A stretch of 64,000 nucleotides of DNA from Alkaliphilus metalliredigens QYMF (GTDB lineage Bacteria > Bacillota > Clostridia > Peptostreptococcales > Natronincolaceae). Made by a program: the position numbers and the translations under genes. The stretch is from assembly GCF_000016985.1 (NCBI RefSeq), contig NC_009633.1:3515539-3579538 (forward strand), given 5' to 3'. The notes under the pieces are model-generated. The model was not told where the DNA came from. It worked only from the letters and a program-made list of their open reading frames with translations, and ran no database searches. Shown here in pieces: positions 45,264 to 53,738 of this stretch. Each line of letters starts with the position of its first letter. Positions within the stretch are counted from its first letter, which is position 1.

Positions 45264-45610
45264 CAACGAAACCCTCTTTTCTACACGAAAAAAATCGGCA
45301 AAAAGTCCTATTGACCTAGCCAAGTATTTTTCGTACATTTTTAGTAAAAGCACTGATGCTTTTTCACTGAAAGCGGCGTAAATCAAACCTTATCTTGAAC
45401 TATATCCAATATATTCCTCTTAAAATCAACATATTGCCTATACTTTATCACGACATATACCGTCAAAAGTTTCCCATATTCATATTTATTTATTTGTATA
45501 CTGGTTTCACTGTCTAAGGCTGGGTATTAATTAACTAAAATTTCCATTATTTATTGACGGGGAAATATTTTAGGATACCGTCTCCTGTACTACACTATTT
45601 TTCTGTGTCA
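45264..45610. other. Intergenic region between pilB leader and the GGDEF gene
   Basis: AT-rich, no credible gene. On the minus strand TGTAGAA occurs twice, 24 bases apart, flanking a GGGTTTCGT segment around the suspected pilB promoter, and may be a regulator site. Confidence 0.3.
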
Positions 45611-45646
45611 AAAACCCACAAGTTCTTTAAAACTCGTGGGTTTTTT
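45611..45646 (-). terminator. Terminator of the GGDEF/HD-GYP gene
   Basis: AAAACCCAC-A-AGTT and AACT-C-GTGGGTTTT form a stem of 13 pairs with one mismatch; T-runs lie at both ends, so it can work both ways. It touches the stop codon of the gene. Confidence 0.85.
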
Positions 45647-47973
45647 CACTTAAAAAGTCGAATAAATTTGTTAACGATTGTGGGATCAAATTGGCTGCCA
45701 GAGCATCTTATAAGCTCTTGGATTGCTTCCTGGTGAGAAATGGCTTCTTTATACACCCTGGCATTTGTCATGACATCGTATACATCCACCACAGCAATAA
45801 TACGAGAGAGCAGAGGGATTTCGTCACCCTTTAAGCCCTGGGGGTATCCTGCACCATCCCATCTTTCATGATGATATAAAATATACTTAGAGATATGGAT
45901 TAATTCTGGAGATGTTTCTGCAATCCGATAGCCAATTTCACTATGTCTTTTCATTTGTTCCCATTCCTGTGACGTAAGTGGCCCTGGTTTTTGCAGTATA
46001 GCATCAGAAATAGCCATTTTTCCAATATCATGAAGTATGGCCAATAAACCCAATTCATTTATTTTATCATTATCAAGATTTAGACTTTTACCTAATACAA
46101 TACTCAGTTCCTTCATGCGCTGGGCGTGTTCTTCTGTTTCATGACTACGCTCATATAATGACTTTTGCAAAGAATTGATAATATGACTTCTATTACTCTT
46201 GCTTTCCAGTAATTTATTTCGATACATTTGTTCTTCTGCTTCTTTCATCACATCTATCATGGGTTCGATCTCTTTATATTTAATACCATAGCCAAGTGCA
46301 ATACTGATTTGTATGGGTGTATCCATTGATTCTTCACATAGATGATAGATTCTCTTACAGATCTTTTTAATCCCTTCTTTGTCTATATGAGGTAAGAGGA
46401 TTGCAAATTCATCTCCTCCCCATCTACAGACAATATCTTCCTTACGACAGGCTTTTTTAAGGATCTGTGCAGTATTGGCTAAAAGTTGATCCCCTGATAG
46501 GTGGCCGAAAACATCATTTGTTAGTTTCAACCCATTGACATCACCAATGATGATGCCCAGGGGAAGCTGTCTCTTGGTGTCAAGACGTTTCAGTTCTTCT
46601 TCAAAAAAAGCGCGATTATATAGGCCCGTTAATTTATCATAATAGCTTAAGTACTTTATTTGGTCTTCAGCTTCTTTTCTGGCTCGAATATCTGTATAAA
46701 TAGCATGATCCCCAGTCACTTGACCATCAATAATGATAGGGCCTCCCCTAATACAAACATCCACTAAGGTGCCATCCTTAGTTCTTCTCACGGTATCCAC
46801 TTCTATTTTTTCATTTCGGGAAGCTAGGTCATTAATCACTTGAGCTTCTTCAAAATACTCTTGGCTGGTAATTAATTCATCGATGGTTTTTCCAATGCAT
46901 TCATCGGATGTATAGCCAAATATATCTATAAAGGCCTTGTTGATTTTTTGGATCTTACAATTCATATCAAGATGTACGATCCCATCTGGAGAATACTTGA
47001 AAAGAGATTCCAGTATTTTTTGTTGTGTTGTAATCTGTTTTTTTGCTTCTTTTATAAATCTGACATCAGTATAAATGGCATAGCCTCCAACAGTTCTTTT
47101 GTTGATGACAATGGGTACGCCTTTAACAAAAACATGAATTGGATTTCCAGATCTATCAAATCGCACAGTCTCTCGAAATTGACAATCTCCCTTTTTCAAA
47201 GCCTCGTAGGTAAGATGCCCCTCTATTTTTTGGAAGGGATCAACAATGTCATTAATATGCTTGCCTTTAACCGCTTCTATTTTATAGCCAAATAACTGCA
47301 TAAATTCTGTATTCACATCTATAATACGTTCTTTTTCATCAAAATGAACAATGGCATCTAATGAATTATTAAAGAGACATTCATAGGATTCTTTCATGGC
47401 TTCTTTCTCTTTTAGCTCTTCATAATTTGCACGCAATTCTTCTTCATTTGCAGCTAATTGATGTAGGGTCGCTTCTAGCTCTTCGTTTAATTCCTGAAGC
47501 ATTTGTTCGTTTTCTTCAAGTCTTTTTTCTTTTTCCTTTAGGGATGTCACATCAGTGATAAAACCTTCAAGATACAATTCATTACCCTCTATATCCTTTA
47601 TGATCTGCATATTTAATAGGGCATTTACAATACTCCCATCTTTACATTGATATTTTACTTCGTGGTTCGTCACCTTACCTGTTCGTCTTATCTGCTCCAC
47701 TATTTCTGCACGATTATATTCTTTTGCAAGAAGCTGGGTATCTATACTTTCAATGGAAGAAATGACTTCCTCTGGTGAGTCATATTTGAATATGGTGGAG
47801 AGTGCTTTATTGGCATACGTAAACTTTCCGTCAAAGGTACTATGAAAAATACCGATTAGTGCATCATCAAATAGGGTCATATAAGTATTGGTATTGGTAT
47901 TGGTATTGGTATTAGTATTTACATTTAACACCCTAAGCACCTCCGAGTTTAAAAGCAATTTTATGCCTTGCAT
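45646..47973 (-). CDS. PAS-PAS-PAS-GGDEF-HD-GYP c-di-GMP enzyme
   Basis: A 775-residue cytosolic protein. Three PAS domains (about 30-140, 205-315 and 325-430; first and second joined by a coiled coil) should sense a signal. GGDEF, about 455-600, is intact (RWGGDEF near 517-521) and has an RxxD product-inhibition site 5 residues before it (RKED), so it should make c-di-GMP. HD-GYP, about 610-775, has HDIGKMA near 647 and HHERWDGAGYP, so it should degrade c-di-GMP. Near the N-terminus is a run of Asn-Thr pairs encoded by a hexanucleotide repeat. The start codon lacks a good ribosome site; the start is not certain. Confidence 0.9.
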   Translation of the reverse strand: MQGIKLLLNSEVLRVLNVNTNTNTNTNTNTYMTLFDDALIGIFHSTFDGKFTYANKALSTIFKYDSPEEVISSIESIDTQLLAKEYNRAEIVEQIRRTGKVTNHEVKYQCKDGSIVNALLNMQIIKDIEGNELYLEGFITDVTSLKEKEKRLEENEQMLQELNEELEATLHQLAANEEELRANYEELKEKEAMKESYECLFNNSLDAIVHFDEKERIIDVNTEFMQLFGYKIEAVKGKHINDIVDPFQKIEGHLTYEALKKGDCQFRETVRFDRSGNPIHVFVKGVPIVINKRTVGGYAIYTDVRFIKEAKKQITTQQKILESLFKYSPDGIVHLDMNCKIQKINKAFIDIFGYTSDECIGKTIDELITSQEYFEEAQVINDLASRNEKIEVDTVRRTKDGTLVDVCIRGGPIIIDGQVTGDHAIYTDIRARKEAEDQIKYLSYYDKLTGLYNRAFFEEELKRLDTKRQLPLGIIIGDVNGLKLTNDVFGHLSGDQLLANTAQILKKACRKEDIVCRWGGDEFAILLPHIDKEGIKKICKRIYHLCEESMDTPIQISIALGYGIKYKEIEPMIDVMKEAEEQMYRNKLLESKSNRSHIINSLQKSLYERSHETEEHAQRMKELSIVLGKSLNLDNDKINELGLLAILHDIGKMAISDAILQKPGPLTSQEWEQMKRHSEIGYRIAETSPELIHISKYILYHHERWDGAGYPQGLKGDEIPLLSRIIAVVDVYDVMTNARVYKEAISHQEAIQELIRCSGSQFDPTIVNKFIRLFK
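47885..47920 (-). repeat. Hexanucleotide repeat GTATTG in the coding sequence
   Basis: Four perfect GTATTG units and two near-perfect ones in tandem on the plus strand; on the coding strand they encode alternating Asn and Thr (residues about 18-30) just before PAS1. Loss or gain of a unit changes length by two residues and keeps the frame. Confidence 0.95.
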
Positions 47974-48094
47974 TCTCTACTTCTATTCTATAACTATTTA
48001 CCATAAAATTCTATCTTTTTCTTTTTTAATAACAATTCTCTCTGATTAATGATCGAATTTATCATTATTCGTCAATTTTTTCAACAAGTTATTT

Positions 48095-49411
48095 TTAAAT
48101 AATATTTGGTGTAATTTTTCGCTTTATTTGATATCGATAAAACAAATTCACCATTACGTAAAAAAAAGCGCGATCCATTCTCTTGAAGAACCCTTTTTGC
48201 CATAGGGTTCTTTTTACGATGGATTTGTAAGAAAAAACCTCATTGTATAGCTCCCAATAGGCTGTAGTCAGCTCTTGGGGTGTCATGTTTTGTGGAATAT
48301 GAACTGCTTCACTTCCATTATAGGAATATATGTCCTCTTTATAAATTCGCCCGGCAGACTTCATTTCATCAAAATATTTAGTTCCAGGGATGGGGGTCAG
48401 GATATAAAACCTAGGTACCACAATTTTATTGTCCTCAATAAATTGGGCTGTGGCGGCAATGGACCCTAGGGTATCTCCATCTGCCCCTACTACCATTTCC
48501 GTTGAGACATCGATGCCTGCCTCTTGAATGGTCTTAATGAGATGAGGATAATGGCTTGGATTGGCCCAGGATTTATCCATATCGTTCAGGCTTTCCTGGG
48601 TGATACTCTCTAGACCAAAGCTCAAGGCAATACAACCACTATCGGCCACAGCTTTCAGTAGCTCAAGATCCTCTCCAATGGTAATGGCGCATTGGGAAAT
48701 CCACTTCATCTTAAGCTTTTTAATTTCACCACAAAGGGTCATGAGGTAATCCCGGTCTGCAATAATGTTATCATCTAAAAGCAAGAACTTTTTAAAACCT
48801 AATTCTTTTATCTGAGCAATATCCCGTAGCACATCTGGTATGGCCCTTTTCAAGTACTTGTTTTTATATAAGCAATGAACAGAGCAAAAGCTACAGCTGT
48901 TGGGACAGCCTCTTCCGGCTTGCACTGGCAGAAAATCCCCAATGTTTTTCCCCATGATTAAATCAAATCGAGGCAGGGGTGTGGACAACTCATTTAATTC
49001 TTCTTTATAAAAATCCTTCAATTGGCCACTTTCATAATCCTCCAGTAGCTGACCCCAGACTCCTTCTGCATCTCCAATCACGACACTATCGCAATATTTT
49101 TTCGCTTCTTCCCCCATGAGGCTGGCCATATAGCCTCCCATGATGACGGTTTTACCCCTCTTTTTAAATTCAGTGGCAATGTCTATGGATCGAATAATGG
49201 CATGACCCATACTACCAATGGCAACCACATCTGCATCGCTTTCAAAGGGGATCTCCTCTATGGTCTCTAAAACAATTTCCACCTGCCAATCCTCTGGTGT
49301 CAGGGCTGCCAGTAGGGGGAGTCCTAATCCTACGAAGTACAGTTTATTCTTTTTAATGGGTCGTCTTTGGGAGTCATAGGGGGTGGATTGAATTAACAAT
49401 AGTTTTTTCAT
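48095..49411 (-). CDS. B12-binding radical SAM enzyme
   Basis: A 438-residue protein. The N-terminal part (about 1-140) is a Rossmann-like cobalamin-binding domain (VVAIGSMGHAIIRS, VIMGGYMAS). The radical SAM domain has AGRGCPNSCSFCSV, with the CxxxCxxC that binds the 4Fe-4S cluster, LLLDDNIIADRDYL, and LSFGLESITQESL. A C-terminal region after 360 is of class B (BchE-like) type. Typical reactions are methylation of unreactive carbons or ring chemistry. It is the last of six overlapping genes, starting 1 base after the previous one. Substrate unknown. Confidence 0.88.
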   Translation of the reverse strand: MKKLLLIQSTPYDSQRRPIKKNKLYFVGLGLPLLAALTPEDWQVEIVLETIEEIPFESDADVVAIGSMGHAIIRSIDIATEFKKRGKTVIMGGYMASLMGEEAKKYCDSVVIGDAEGVWGQLLEDYESGQLKDFYKEELNELSTPLPRFDLIMGKNIGDFLPVQAGRGCPNSCSFCSVHCLYKNKYLKRAIPDVLRDIAQIKELGFKKFLLLDDNIIADRDYLMTLCGEIKKLKMKWISQCAITIGEDLELLKAVADSGCIALSFGLESITQESLNDMDKSWANPSHYPHLIKTIQEAGIDVSTEMVVGADGDTLGSIAATAQFIEDNKIVVPRFYILTPIPGTKYFDEMKSAGRIYKEDIYSYNGSEAVHIPQNMTPQELTTAYWELYNEVFSYKSIVKRTLWQKGFFKRMDRAFFYVMVNLFYRYQIKRKITPNII

Positions 49412-49412
49412 A

Positions 49413-50762
49413 TTATTTACCCCTTACTATCTTTCCGATATATTGTTGGGTGACCCGACTACTGCCTATGGAGAGCTTTAGGACATCCTTAAACCCATAT
49501 TTTCTAATTAATTTTACAACACTTTTGGGATCCATGGTGATTTTGTAATACAGTTTGATCATTTCAAAATAATAGCGTCGTACTGACATTTTTGTTGGAG
49601 CCAGCACCAAATGGGCTAAATCCCATTTCTCATATTCCTGCTTTTGGATGATAAAATGTTTTTCATAGGATTCATAGATTTCTGTTCCTGGTAACGGGGT
49701 CAAGGGCTGTAGGTTCACAAATGTGAGATCTAACTTTTTAATCCAGCCATAGAGATCTTTAAAGTCCTCTTTAGAAAAATCCATGTCTAATATAAAGGTG
49801 CCATAGATCTCGATATCATGCCTTTTCAGAATTTTCACAGCCTCTTCATTTTCTATGATATTTGTACCCTTATTGTATTTATCTAAATCTGCTTTTTTGA
49901 AGGATTCTAATCCCACAATGACAGCCCTAAGGCCGGCTTCTTTAAATGTTTTCATCACCGATTCATTTTTGTATATAAAATCTGCCCTACCATAGACCAG
50001 GAAGCGTTTGTGAATATTCTCCTCCTGTAGTCTTTGACAAAACTCCAATATCCGTTGGCTTGAGAATAAAAAGTCGTCATCTACAATGTATATTTCCTGT
50101 TCAGGAATCCCCTTAAGCTCTTGGATGACAGAATCAATACTTCTTGTGTAATATTTTCCGTCGGTGATTTCCTTGCAAAAGCAAAAGCTACAATTGTAAG
50201 GGCATCCAAATGATGTCTTAATTAGACTACAGGGATTATGAAACATATAGTAATATTGATTTCGATATTTTGCTACTTTGTTTCTAGCGGGAAATTTGTA
50301 GGAAAATGTGGTCTCCTTTACATTTGTTTTACCTGGTTGATAGGTCCCCTGGATGTCCTTTTCCCCCGGATGATTGATGATCTGGTTAAATGTTTTAATG
50401 GGATTTGCCTCTACGATATAATCAATAAAGTCACTGACAAAATCCTGGGGTACCACCTCTGCATGGACGCCACCCACCACCACTGTTGTATCGGGTTTAA
50501 TTTTTTTAATCCTTTCTCCATAACCCTTGATGACTTCCACATGGGTTATATAGCCACTCAAACCTACAATATTCGGCTGATGCTTTTGGATAAAGTACTC
50601 CAATGGCTTTTTCTCTAAAATCATATCTATAATTTCAACACTTGCCTCTTTGTCCTCGATGTTGGCAGCGATATATTCCAGCTCTAGGGGCTCACAGATC
50701 ATCACATGCTGTAGCCCAATTGTTTCTTTATGTGGTTTAGGTCTAATCAATAAAATTTTCAT
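49413..50762 (-). CDS. B12-binding radical SAM enzyme
   Basis: A 449-residue protein with a cobalamin-binding N-terminus (MKILLIRPKPHKETIG, VVVGGVHAEVVPQDF) and a radical SAM core KTSFGCPYNCSFCFCKE, where CxxxCxxC is followed by an extra CK, then YIVDDDFLFSSQR and VIVGLESFKKADL. It shares the FCxCK pattern and VVGGVHAE segment with the 51416 gene, so the two are paralogues. Start at 50762, 7 bases after AAAGGAG, overlaps the methyltransferase gene by 20 bases. Specific reaction unknown. Confidence 0.88.
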   Translation of the reverse strand: MKILLIRPKPHKETIGLQHVMICEPLELEYIAANIEDKEASVEIIDMILEKKPLEYFIQKHQPNIVGLSGYITHVEVIKGYGERIKKIKPDTTVVVGGVHAEVVPQDFVSDFIDYIVEANPIKTFNQIINHPGEKDIQGTYQPGKTNVKETTFSYKFPARNKVAKYRNQYYYMFHNPCSLIKTSFGCPYNCSFCFCKEITDGKYYTRSIDSVIQELKGIPEQEIYIVDDDFLFSSQRILEFCQRLQEENIHKRFLVYGRADFIYKNESVMKTFKEAGLRAVIVGLESFKKADLDKYNKGTNIIENEEAVKILKRHDIEIYGTFILDMDFSKEDFKDLYGWIKKLDLTFVNLQPLTPLPGTEIYESYEKHFIIQKQEYEKWDLAHLVLAPTKMSVRRYYFEMIKLYYKITMDPKSVVKLIRKYGFKDVLKLSIGSSRVTQQYIGKIVRGK

Positions 50763-51423
50763 GATTTTCTCCTTTGTCCTGTCTTTCTTCACTTTCTACT
50801 TTCAATACAAAAAAGATAATAGAAGGCATAAAAAATCCCTTCTTTATCTTCATCATGTCCAACACTTGAAAAAGTCCCTGGGCCATGTTTACAATGGCTT
50901 CTACACTTGGGTAATGAGCCCTTCCCACCGTCAGCTTCACAAAGGACATGACCACTTGATCATATAAATTATTTTGGGAGGCCTGGGCAAGGAGTAGATG
51001 TCCATTGGTTTTTAAGTTCTCTTTAAATAATTCAAGAACAGCCCTTTGATCCTCATAATAAGGAAATGAATGGCTACAAATGATAATGTCAAATTGGCCT
51101 TCTAGTGAGGTGAGCTCCTTGACATTTAATTGCTCATACTCAATACTTCCTCCCATTTCCTTGGCTCTTTTTATCATGTTTTGAGAAAAATCAATACCGG
51201 ATAATTGTAAATCATAATCATCCCTTGAAAAGGTCTTAGCCATTTCCCTAAGGAGTTCTCCTGTGCCACAGCCTACATCTACAATACGATATGTCTTACC
51301 CTTCTCTAAAAGCCCCTCTAGATACAGAAGTATTTTCTCTCTTGTGGGTGCCAGTGAGTTTTTCTGTACCCATAGGCCTTCGTAATGCTGGGCCCAAAAG
51401 TCCCATATTTTTTGATTATTCAT
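50743..51423 (-). CDS. Class I SAM-dependent methyltransferase
   Basis: A 226-residue soluble enzyme. Motif I is IVDVGCGTGELLREM (about 45-60), post-I SGIDFSQNMIKRAKE, and motif IV-like DIIICSHSFPYYED. The C-terminal region has a hydrophobic patch (GFFMPSIIFFVLKVESE) that may contact membrane or a lipid substrate. It overlaps its neighbours by 20 bases downstream and 8 bases upstream, hence translational coupling. It may methylate a carboxyl, hydroxyl or amine on the cluster's product. Confidence 0.88.
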   Translation of the reverse strand: MNNQKIWDFWAQHYEGLWVQKNSLAPTREKILLYLEGLLEKGKTYRIVDVGCGTGELLREMAKTFSRDDYDLQLSGIDFSQNMIKRAKEMGGSIEYEQLNVKELTSLEGQFDIIICSHSFPYYEDQRAVLELFKENLKTNGHLLLAQASQNNLYDQVVMSFVKLTVGRAHYPSVEAIVNMAQGLFQVLDMMKIKKGFFMPSIIFFVLKVESEERQDKGENHENFID

Positions 51424-52741
51424 GATAGCCTCCAGGTTTTAGAATGTGTTTCAGGTTTTTAAATAGATATTGTCTCACGGATTTGCTTTGGAAAAACAGT
51501 TGTCCATAAATCAAATAGAATTGAATATAAAAAGAAAACTTCGACATGTAGTAGGGTTTCATTGTTAAATGTAGAAAATCAAATTTACTAAAATCAGTCT
51601 CCTGAATTTTCTCTTCATAATCACCGTAGCCCTGGGTCCCCTTCATGGGAGTAAAGATGGAGACCGTAAAGCTTTGCAATTTTCTCCTTCGTATCCAGTG
51701 ACGCATTTTTTTGAAATCCCCTACTTTGAAGTCAATTCCAACAATAAATAAAGCCGTTAGTTTAATGTCATATTTTTTTAAAAGTGTTACAGTGCGACTG
51801 TTTTCATCAACAGTGGCTGCTTTATTGAAGTCCTTCAACATACTGTCATCCACGGCCTCCATGCCGATGATCAACTCTATGAATCCAATTTCCTTCAACT
51901 GTTGAAGGATGTCCTCATTGTTGACCACAAAATCCACCCTAGAATAGGCAATGAATTTTTTTCTGATCCCGCTTATTTTAATTGCCTCTATAAATTGTCG
52001 TGTTCGCTGTCTATCTAGTAAAAAACTATCATCCACAATCCAGATATACGGAGCTCCAATGCCACTTATTTCTTCTACAACTTCATTGATTTCCCTTGTG
52101 GCATACAATCCTGTATTTAAGAGCTTGCAGTAGCAAAAATGACAGCCGTGGGGGCAGGATAGGGCTGTCTTGACAATGGCCACAGGACTGTAGGACATAT
52201 ATTTTGTTCGATGCTGATGTTTTTCAAAATAATCTCTATTGGGAAGGGGCATTTGGGTCAATGCCGTGGGGACACTTTCATTGACAGTCCATTGGTCACC
52301 ATGCCGAAGGGCGATTCCCTTTAGGCCTCTCATGATTTCTAGGTGAAAGTCATGCTGTAGTAATTCATTTAATGTCGAGAGTCCGTTGGAATGAACAATG
52401 ATATCGATGGTATCCACAAAGAAGTCCTCATAATTGATCTCCGCATGGACGCCCCCCACAATGACCTTTATCTGCCTGTGACTTTTTTTTGCATATTGAG
52501 AATAGGCTATGATTTTGCCCACGGCGGTGATATATCCCGTCAGTAACAGTACATCAGGTTCATAGGCCTCAAATACTGCTCTAAATGATCCTTTCTCTAA
52601 AAGGCCGTCATAAACCCTATGTTGTATTTCTAAGTTTTCAAGTAATGCCGATAAATACTCTAGTTCTAAGGGCTCTGTCACAATGGGCTCTATTTTCGAA
52701 AAAATAGTTTTTTTATGACATTTTACCAGTAGGATCTTCAT
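51416..52741 (-). CDS. B12-binding radical SAM enzyme
   Basis: A 441-residue protein with N-terminal B12-binding features (VLLTGYITAVGKIIAYS, VIVGGVHAEINYEDF) and a radical SAM core KTALSCPHGCHFCYCKLL, then YIWIVDDSFLLDR, VEEISGIG and LIIGMEAVDDSML. Paralogue of the 49413 gene. The start at 52741 sits 5 bases after a GGGGGAG run. It overlaps the FemAB-like gene by 29 bases. A C-terminal membrane-binding region, SVRQYLFKNLKHIL, is similar in the paralogue. Confidence 0.88.
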   Translation of the reverse strand: MKILLVKCHKKTIFSKIEPIVTEPLELEYLSALLENLEIQHRVYDGLLEKGSFRAVFEAYEPDVLLLTGYITAVGKIIAYSQYAKKSHRQIKVIVGGVHAEINYEDFFVDTIDIIVHSNGLSTLNELLQHDFHLEIMRGLKGIALRHGDQWTVNESVPTALTQMPLPNRDYFEKHQHRTKYMSYSPVAIVKTALSCPHGCHFCYCKLLNTGLYATREINEVVEEISGIGAPYIWIVDDSFLLDRQRTRQFIEAIKISGIRKKFIAYSRVDFVVNNEDILQQLKEIGFIELIIGMEAVDDSMLKDFNKAATVDENSRTVTLLKKYDIKLTALFIVGIDFKVGDFKKMRHWIRRRKLQSFTVSIFTPMKGTQGYGDYEEKIQETDFSKFDFLHLTMKPYYMSKFSFYIQFYLIYGQLFFQSKSVRQYLFKNLKHILKPGGYHE

Positions 52742-53723
52742 GATTCTCCCCCTTGAAAATATGATGGGTAACCCGATACTGTCCATAGGAGAACTTAGGT
52801 GCCAGCCTATGGAGTATCCTTTTCACAACAGGATTGTGATGATGTAAATACATTCTTTTTTCATGGGGTATGGCGCCAATTTTTGTTTTGGTTTCCTCCG
52901 CGGTTTGTCCAAAATCAATAGATTGGAAGCCATTTTTTATGCCATAATCCACGATATACAGTAACATATTCATATACAAGTCATATTTGTGATTTAGAGA
53001 ATGCTTAAATCCACCAAAAATAAATAAAAGAGACTCCTGCCGAACCACCAATTGCACAAAACCTATGGTCTCTTCATTGGCTGTAAATGTAATTATTTTC
53101 GATGGAAAGTCTCTAAAAAATTCAATGGGTAGCTTTTCTAGTTTCTCTTTCGAGTTTTCATATACCGCCTCATATAGACTGTATAGCTCTTCATCAAAGA
53201 GACTCTGATCCTCTAATTCTGCTACTACAACAGTCTCAAAACGCTTCATGGCCTTTTTAATTCGATATCGATAATGGCTCCTCATGTCAAGGAGATATTC
53301 ATGAAATGTGCTCCATTTTATCTGCATTTGATAGGTAGGAAGGGTGTGGCCCTTTGGGAATTTAAAATGATCCTGGGAATTGAGCATAATATAAAAACCC
53401 CTGAGGGTGGTGATATATTGAACTAAGTCCTCCCTATGGCCTTCCTCTTTAATGGCATAACCACAGCTTGAGACCGACATGGGAACACCAATCATATTCA
53501 CAGGGATCCTCCAAGATAAGCGCCTGGAAAATGTAAATAAATCCAGCTTTAGTTCATAGGACACCAAGGCCATGCCCTTTTCCTTGTTAAAATGATAAAG
53601 CTGCTTACAAGGATTAACCTCCTGAAGACATTTTAGGACACTTCTTTTTAAAAAAGGATGATCCCCCACGACTTCATCCCATGATGCTGGTAAATCCTCC
53701 ACCCGATGATAGATATGAAACAT
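52713..53723 (-). CDS. GNAT/FemAB-like acyltransferase
   Basis: A 336-residue protein with the double GNAT-like pattern of FemAB/peptidogalycan-type enzymes: FHEYLLDMRSHYRYRIKKAMK near residue 145, KIITFTANEETIGFVQLVV, and the C-terminal LYMNMLLYIVDYGIKNGFQS with IDFGQTAEETKTKIGA. Such enzymes transfer amino acids or acyl groups to amines. No membrane helix is seen, but the N-terminus has patches that could bind membrane. Stop overlaps the start of the next gene. Second gene of the operon. Confidence 0.72.
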   Translation of the reverse strand: MFHIYHRVEDLPASWDEVVGDHPFLKRSVLKCLQEVNPCKQLYHFNKEKGMALVSYELKLDLFTFSRRLSWRIPVNMIGVPMSVSSCGYAIKEEGHREDLVQYITTLRGFYIMLNSQDHFKFPKGHTLPTYQMQIKWSTFHEYLLDMRSHYRYRIKKAMKRFETVVVAELEDQSLFDEELYSLYEAVYENSKEKLEKLPIEFFRDFPSKIITFTANEETIGFVQLVVRQESLLFIFGGFKHSLNHKYDLYMNMLLYIVDYGIKNGFQSIDFGQTAEETKTKIGAIPHEKRMYLHHHNPVVKRILHRLAPKFSYGQYRVTHHIFKGENHEDPTGKMS

Positions 53724-53738
53724 ATGCCTCTTCCCCTT

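Noticed and set aside
45175-45381. 68-residue plus-strand frame in the pilB leader region
   Set aside because: No ribosome site and low-complexity composition; overlaps the leader.
47885-47920. CRISPR or phase-variable frameshift repeat
   Set aside because: Units are six bases with no spacers, and changes in number keep the frame.
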